Positions 38,832 to 42,228 of a stretch of 42,228 nt of DNA are shown here, piece by piece. The stretch's first letter is position 1; each line of letters begins with the position of its first letter. Origin of the DNA: a virus; IMG/VR virus record IMGVR_UViG_3300009094_000185, positions 1-42,228 of that record; one strand, given 5' to 3'. A program made the position numbers and the translations under genes. The notes beneath the pieces are model-generated. The model was not told the DNA's origin. It did not search any database and worked only from the letters and a program-made list of their open reading frames with translations.

Positions 38832-40909
38832 TGAATCGTAAAGATGCAGCGGACTTGCTCAGAACCAAACTCAACGAGTTTGGTTTGACAGATTGGTCAG
38901 TCCGTCTCAACCAAAATGCAGAGTCTCGATTTTTGGGACTCTGTAGCTACAAGGACAAGTGTATTATCTTGTCTGCCCACCATATCGACATACATCCTGA
39001 CCCGGACGTGCAGAACACTATTCTGCATGAGATAGCCCATGCATTAGTGGGGCCGGGTCACGCGCATGATGAGATTTGGCAAGCCAAAGCTCGCGAAATA
39101 GGATGCGACAACACTCTCCCGTGCTCTAACCTTTCACTCTCTCCTGAGATTATCGATGCGATTCGCTCTGGCGCGGATGTGGAAGTTACATTCGACGAGC
39201 ATCTGATTCGCACTCCGAAATACACCGTAACGCGCTTGCAGGATAAGTGCGAAGTATGCGGGAAGGTTGCAAAGACTAAGAGCGAGAAAACCATTGTGAG
39301 TCCGAGTGATGACCAGCCTGATATGAAGTTTATCACGCTGGAATGCGGACACATGATGTTCAAGAAGATTCCGAAAGGAACTCCATTCCATCAATTTCAG
39401 ATGGGTGGTGACGCTAATTGCCAGCATGAATGGAATAAGAATTCATGCATGAAATGCAATCGCAAGCGTCCCTACGCATTCCAATTGGAAGGAATGAAGT
39501 TCCTAGAGCAGGCCCTCTCAGTAAGCAAGGGCGGCGCGATATTCGATGAGATGGGACTAGGTAAGACCATTCAAGTCGGCGGCTACCTGTATTTCCATCC
39601 TGAGTCATATCCGACATTATGGCTCGTCAAGTCCGCGCTCAAGTATCAGACTGCATCATTCATTCTGCATTGGATGGGCGACGAGCATGTCCCGCAGATA
39701 GTCAATACGTCGAAGGATTGGCTCATTCCTGGTCTGAAGCACTACATCATCGGCTACGACATGCTGGTGCATAAGACTAGGACATTGAAGAACGGCACAG
39801 TCGTAACGTCAGGATTCGACATCAAGCAATTTGACCGTGTTGGAATCAACTGTGTCGTGCTAGATGAATGTCAGCAGATTAAGAACGTGGACAGCAGCCG
39901 GACGCAGATGGTGCGACAGATAGTGAAGTCGCGTAAAGTCATTGCACTATCTGGCACACCGTGGAACAACCGTGGTTCTGAACTATTCCCCGTTCTCAAC
40001 ATGATGGACCCTGTTAAGTTCCATAGTGAGGCGGGATTCAAGAGTCGCTGGGTTGACACATACTGGAGCGGCAGATATCAGAAGGAAGGCGGAATACGTA
40101 ATATCAAGGCGTTCAAGGAATACACGAAAGACTTGTGTATCCGTCGCGAGAGGACTGAAGTCCTACCAGAATTGCCGTTAGTCAACAGGACCAAATTGAA
40201 TGTAGTGATGGACACTACACAAGAGAAGGTTTATGACGAGGCGGTCGCTGAGTTTGTAGCGTGGTATGAAGCTCAGGTAGAGGATATGGGCGGGATGGCT
40301 ATCATAGCTGCTATGGCTAAGATGCGCCGTCTAGTTGCTCTCGCTAAAATCGCTGCTACAGAGGAATACGTGGATGAGTTCGTAGAGGATACAGATAGGA
40401 AGCTCTGTGTTTTCGCTCATCACAAGGACGTGCAAGAGATTCTCTTTACGGACATCAAAGAGAAATACGGCGACCAATTCCCTGTGTTGCAGATTAACGC
40501 AGAGCAGAGTTCATACACGCGGAATGAAGTATGCGAGAAGTTCAATGCTTCACCACGCGCTATACTCGTCGCTAGTCAGTTAGCAGGTGGAGAAGGATTA
40601 AATCTCCAGACATGCTCTGATTGCGTGATGCATGAGAGGCAGTGGAATCCGGGTAAAGAGGAGCAGTGCGAAGGACGATTTATCAGGATAGGCTCAACTG
40701 CTACTTCTGTCTCAGCCGTCTACGCGCACTTGGAAGGTATTACGACTACAGACCCACAGCTTGATGGAATCGTGGAAAGGAAGCGGATTCAATTCCATGC
40801 ATTGCATAACAAGGGCGAGGCTGTAGCGTGGAATGAGGACTCCATCATGAAAGAATTGGCGGAGTCAATTGTCAACGCGCACAAGAAAAAGACGCGGAAA
40901 GCTAGCTAA
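38831..40909 (+). CDS. SprT-like protease / SNF2 helicase fusion
   Basis: 692 aa. Residues ~1-100: SprT-like zincin with HEIAH (66-70) and GHAHDEIW (76-83), supplying the three zinc ligands and catalytic Glu. Zn ribbons follow (C140, C143, C172; C197, C206, C209). Residues ~215-690: SNF2/superfamily 2 ATPase with Walker A DEMGLGKT (239-246), motif II DECQ, motif III SGTPWNN, and motif VI QCEGRFIRIG. SprT proteases digest DNA-protein crosslinks in eukaryotes (SPRTN); SNF2 enzymes remodel or translocate on DNA. The pairing suggests cleavage of proteins on DNA. Bacterial or phage homologues with this fusion may exist; database search not possible here. Confidence 0.85.
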   Translation: MNRKDAADLLRTKLNEFGLTDWSVRLNQNAESRFLGLCSYKDKCIILSAHHIDIHPDPDVQNTILHEIAHALVGPGHAHDEIWQAKAREIGCDNTLPCSNLSLSPEIIDAIRSGADVEVTFDEHLIRTPKYTVTRLQDKCEVCGKVAKTKSEKTIVSPSDDQPDMKFITLECGHMMFKKIPKGTPFHQFQMGGDANCQHEWNKNSCMKCNRKRPYAFQLEGMKFLEQALSVSKGGAIFDEMGLGKTIQVGGYLYFHPESYPTLWLVKSALKYQTASFILHWMGDEHVPQIVNTSKDWLIPGLKHYIIGYDMLVHKTRTLKNGTVVTSGFDIKQFDRVGINCVVLDECQQIKNVDSSRTQMVRQIVKSRKVIALSGTPWNNRGSELFPVLNMMDPVKFHSEAGFKSRWVDTYWSGRYQKEGGIRNIKAFKEYTKDLCIRRERTEVLPELPLVNRTKLNVVMDTTQEKVYDEAVAEFVAWYEAQVEDMGGMAIIAAMAKMRRLVALAKIAATEEYVDEFVEDTDRKLCVFAHHKDVQEILFTDIKEKYGDQFPVLQINAEQSSYTRNEVCEKFNASPRAILVASQLAGGEGLNLQTCSDCVMHERQWNPGKEEQCEGRFIRIGSTATSVSAVYAHLEGITTTDPQLDGIVERKRIQFHALHNKGEAVAWNEDSIMKELAESIVNAHKKKTRKAS

Positions 40910-41284
40910 ATGCGTGACAATCGCTACAGAGCGTATTGGATTCCAACTTTGGAAGAACAGTTGGAAGTAGACTTCTGGGCTATAGTGTCAGATTGCCGGG
41001 CTATTGTAGCCGGTACTCTGACACCGCGCCCGTGGTCAGAGCTAGCTTCTACGTGGATAGAATCTCCGCGTGAGGTAATTACGCATAGGTCAGAGGAAAC
41101 AAAGAAAAGATGTCGTGAGGCCGCGACTATAAAGTGGGCCAAGCGTCCACGTCCATTGAATAGAGTACTTTCTGCTAGACATGAGAGAATAGTCCAGAAG
41201 ATGGTGAGATTGCTCGTATTGAATGGGCAGAATGAATGGGATGCTACAAAGCTAGCACGCGAAATACTGAAAGGAACGCCGTAA
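40910..41284 (+). CDS. hypothetical protein after SprT-SNF2
   Basis: 124 aa, ATG 1 nt after the previous stop. Mixed charge; the C terminus (NEWDATKLAREILKGTP) may be HTH-like or helical. No motif recognised. Overlaps a 25-aa membrane ORF by TAATG. Confidence 0.5.
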   Translation: MRDNRYRAYWIPTLEEQLEVDFWAIVSDCRAIVAGTLTPRPWSELASTWIESPREVITHRSEETKKRCREAATIKWAKRPRPLNRVLSARHERIVQKMVRLLVLNGQNEWDATKLAREILKGTP

Positions 41285-41361
41285 TGAGCATGAAATTCAT
41301 TATATTCGTGCTCCTCTGGTCATGGTTGTGTTTTTACGCCGCCAAATTAGAGGATGAATAG
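41284..41361 (+). CDS. small membrane peptide
   Basis: 25 aa, MSMKFIIFVLLWSWLCFYAA, one transmembrane segment, TAATG overlap upstream. Too short for a definite role; holin-like or toxin-like peptide possible. Confidence 0.4.
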   Translation: MSMKFIIFVLLWSWLCFYAAKLEDE

Positions 41362-41402
41362 TCCTTCAGCTTTGTGCGCAATTTCAAAATAGGAGACAGA
41401 AA

Positions 41403-41624
41403 ATGGAAATCATCGACGCGCTGGAAGCAATCGTCAAGAGTGGTCACGCGAGTGATGAGAAGTTGCTCAATCTGAGCAAGAGCATCATCGAGACTGTCAA
41501 GTTACTTCAGGCAGTTGTGAGGGCTCAGTCAGATAAGATTCGCAAGTTGGAGGAGCGTCATGATGCTCTGCTCCACGCATTTTATTCGCACTGCGAGCAG
41601 GTCAGTCAAGAGGAGATTCACTAA
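41403..41624 (+). CDS. small coiled-coil protein
   Basis: 73 aa with an AGGAGA SD. Heptad-rich (SKSIIETVKLLQAVVRAQSD), probably dimeric. Unknown function. Confidence 0.55.
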   Translation: MEIIDALEAIVKSGHASDEKLLNLSKSIIETVKLLQAVVRAQSDKIRKLEERHDALLHAFYSHCEQVSQEEIH

Positions 41625-41791
41625 TGTCTGTATTGCAGTTTCTCATTCATCCACAGTACGGCTGCTGCACCACCGGCGAACTCATGGCGCTTAACCGTAT
41701 GGACAAGGACGGCTACAAGAAGTTGACTGATTGGGCGCGCGAGGAAATGACATCACGCGGCATTCCAATCGACGCGCCCTCAGCAAAGTAG
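41624..41791 (+). CDS. small protein
   Basis: 55 aa, MSVLQFLIHPQYGCCTTGEL, overlapping the previous stop by TAATG. No family recognised. Confidence 0.5.
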   Translation: MSVLQFLIHPQYGCCTTGELMALNRMDKDGYKKLTDWAREEMTSRGIPIDAPSAK

Positions 41792-41795
41792 AATC

Positions 41796-41891
41796 ATGAT
41801 ACTACTACTTGTCGTCGCGGGTGTCGTGATATGGCATGTAGTAGTATTAATTCGTGCAATGAACGAATCTGAGCGGAGGCATAAAAACTAA
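41796..41891 (+). CDS. small membrane peptide
   Basis: 31 aa, MILLLVVAGVVIWHVVVLIR, one transmembrane segment with basic C terminus; TAATG with the next gene. Confidence 0.4.
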   Translation: MILLLVVAGVVIWHVVVLIRAMNESERRHKN

Positions 41892-42130
41892 TGGACAATG
41901 AATTCTCTGTAGTACAGTTCTTCGAGGATGGCTCACATGAATACGTCCGACGTATGGTGAGCATCGGGGAAGCTGTAAAGGCTGCACATCATTACACCAC
42001 GTCAGTAGGTGTGAAGCTAGGTATGGTGAAGCGTGTAATCATCACTGATGGTGGTGATTGCTGCTGCTTCGAGTGGAAACTTGGTGAGGGAGTTGTATTT
42101 CCTCCACAAAATCTGGAGGAAGTGAAGTAA
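41891..42130 (+). CDS. hypothetical protein
   Basis: 79 aa with a GCGGAGG SD. Beta-rich N terminus (EFSVVQFFEDGSHEYVRRMV), CCCFEWK in the middle. Last complete gene in the window. Unknown function. Confidence 0.55.
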   Translation: MDNEFSVVQFFEDGSHEYVRRMVSIGEAVKAAHHYTTSVGVKLGMVKRVIITDGGDCCCFEWKLGEGVVFPPQNLEEVK

Positions 42131-42160
42131 CGAATCTTTTGATGGGGGAATAACCTTAAA

Positions 42161-42194
42161 CACGAGCCTCTCAACTTGCCATTGAACACTCGTG
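42161..42194. other. possible hairpin near the right end
   Basis: CACGAG and CTCGTG, 22-nt loop; lies in 98 bp of apparently non-coding sequence after the last gene. A weak terminator or nothing; no U-tract. Confidence 0.3.
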
Positions 42195-42228
42195 GATGCT
42201 TCTCCTGAGTCGCATTATAGGTTGTTCC

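Noticed and set aside
42131-42228. tRNA or promoter at the right end
   Set aside because: No cloverleaf, and no -35/-10 pair at suitable spacing.

Overview
The window is most of the genome of a lytic-looking tailed phage (Caudoviricetes), best read as a short-tailed (podovirus-type) virus from an uncultured source. Supporting evidence is a P22-type portal, scaffold, HK97-fold-like capsid protein, large and probable small terminase, gp4-like adaptor, tail-hub/nozzle-like protein, collagen-like and collar-type fibre proteins, and very large Pro/Gln/Ala-rich virion proteins, with no tape-measure gene. No integrase, phage RNA polymerase, tRNA, CRISPR array or host housekeeping gene was seen. Good sigma70-type promoters and no RNA polymerase gene suggest that host RNA polymerase transcribes the genome.

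Layout. Positions 1-4912 (+) carry replication genes: the 3' end of a truncated gene, a small ORF, a uracil-DNA-glycosylase/family-A DNA polymerase fusion, a DUF3987-type helicase-like protein and four small ORFs, two of them zinc-ribbon proteins. Positions 4913-35338 (-) form one tightly packed late operon of about 33 genes, with ATGA, TAATG or TGATG overlaps at many junctions. In transcription order it runs: small terminase, Ig-like protein, small decoration-like protein, lipoprotein, large terminase, small coiled-coil/DUF3008-like/membrane genes, endonuclease VII, portal, scaffold, capsid, two paralogous small capsid-associated proteins, connector genes, tail adaptor, tail hub, fibres, GNAT-like protein, and three big internal-virion-like proteins ending in one of 1874 aa. 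Positions 35339-37829 are the control region, with two small early genes and a zinc-finger gene among many palindromes and repeats. Positions 37830-42130 (+) are early genes: small zinc-ribbon proteins, a SprT-like protease fused to a SNF2 helicase, and several tiny ORFs including two membrane peptides.

The two transcription arms diverge from the control region and collide at 4912/4913, where the opposed stop codons lie inside one 12-bp palindrome. Early genes at the right end and replication genes at the left end share a strand. A circular or circularly permuted map therefore makes sense, with one rightward early/middle arm running 35.9 kb to 42.2 kb and on through 0 to 4.9 kb, and one leftward late arm. 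This is inference; no terminal repeat between the window ends was seen.

The most unusual items are: (1) the SprT protease-SNF2 translocase fusion; (2) an array of unlike dyad-symmetric sites in about 300 bp upstream of the late promoter, including two pairs in which a dyad recurs at 30-32 bp; (3) two matching promoter modules, one firing leftward into the late operon and one rightward into the early genes; (4) a 266-bp long inverted repeat that could be a folded origin/leader or a MITE-like insertion; (5) a twice-repeated ~73-bp unit with 14-bp palindromes. No lysis cassette could be recognised.
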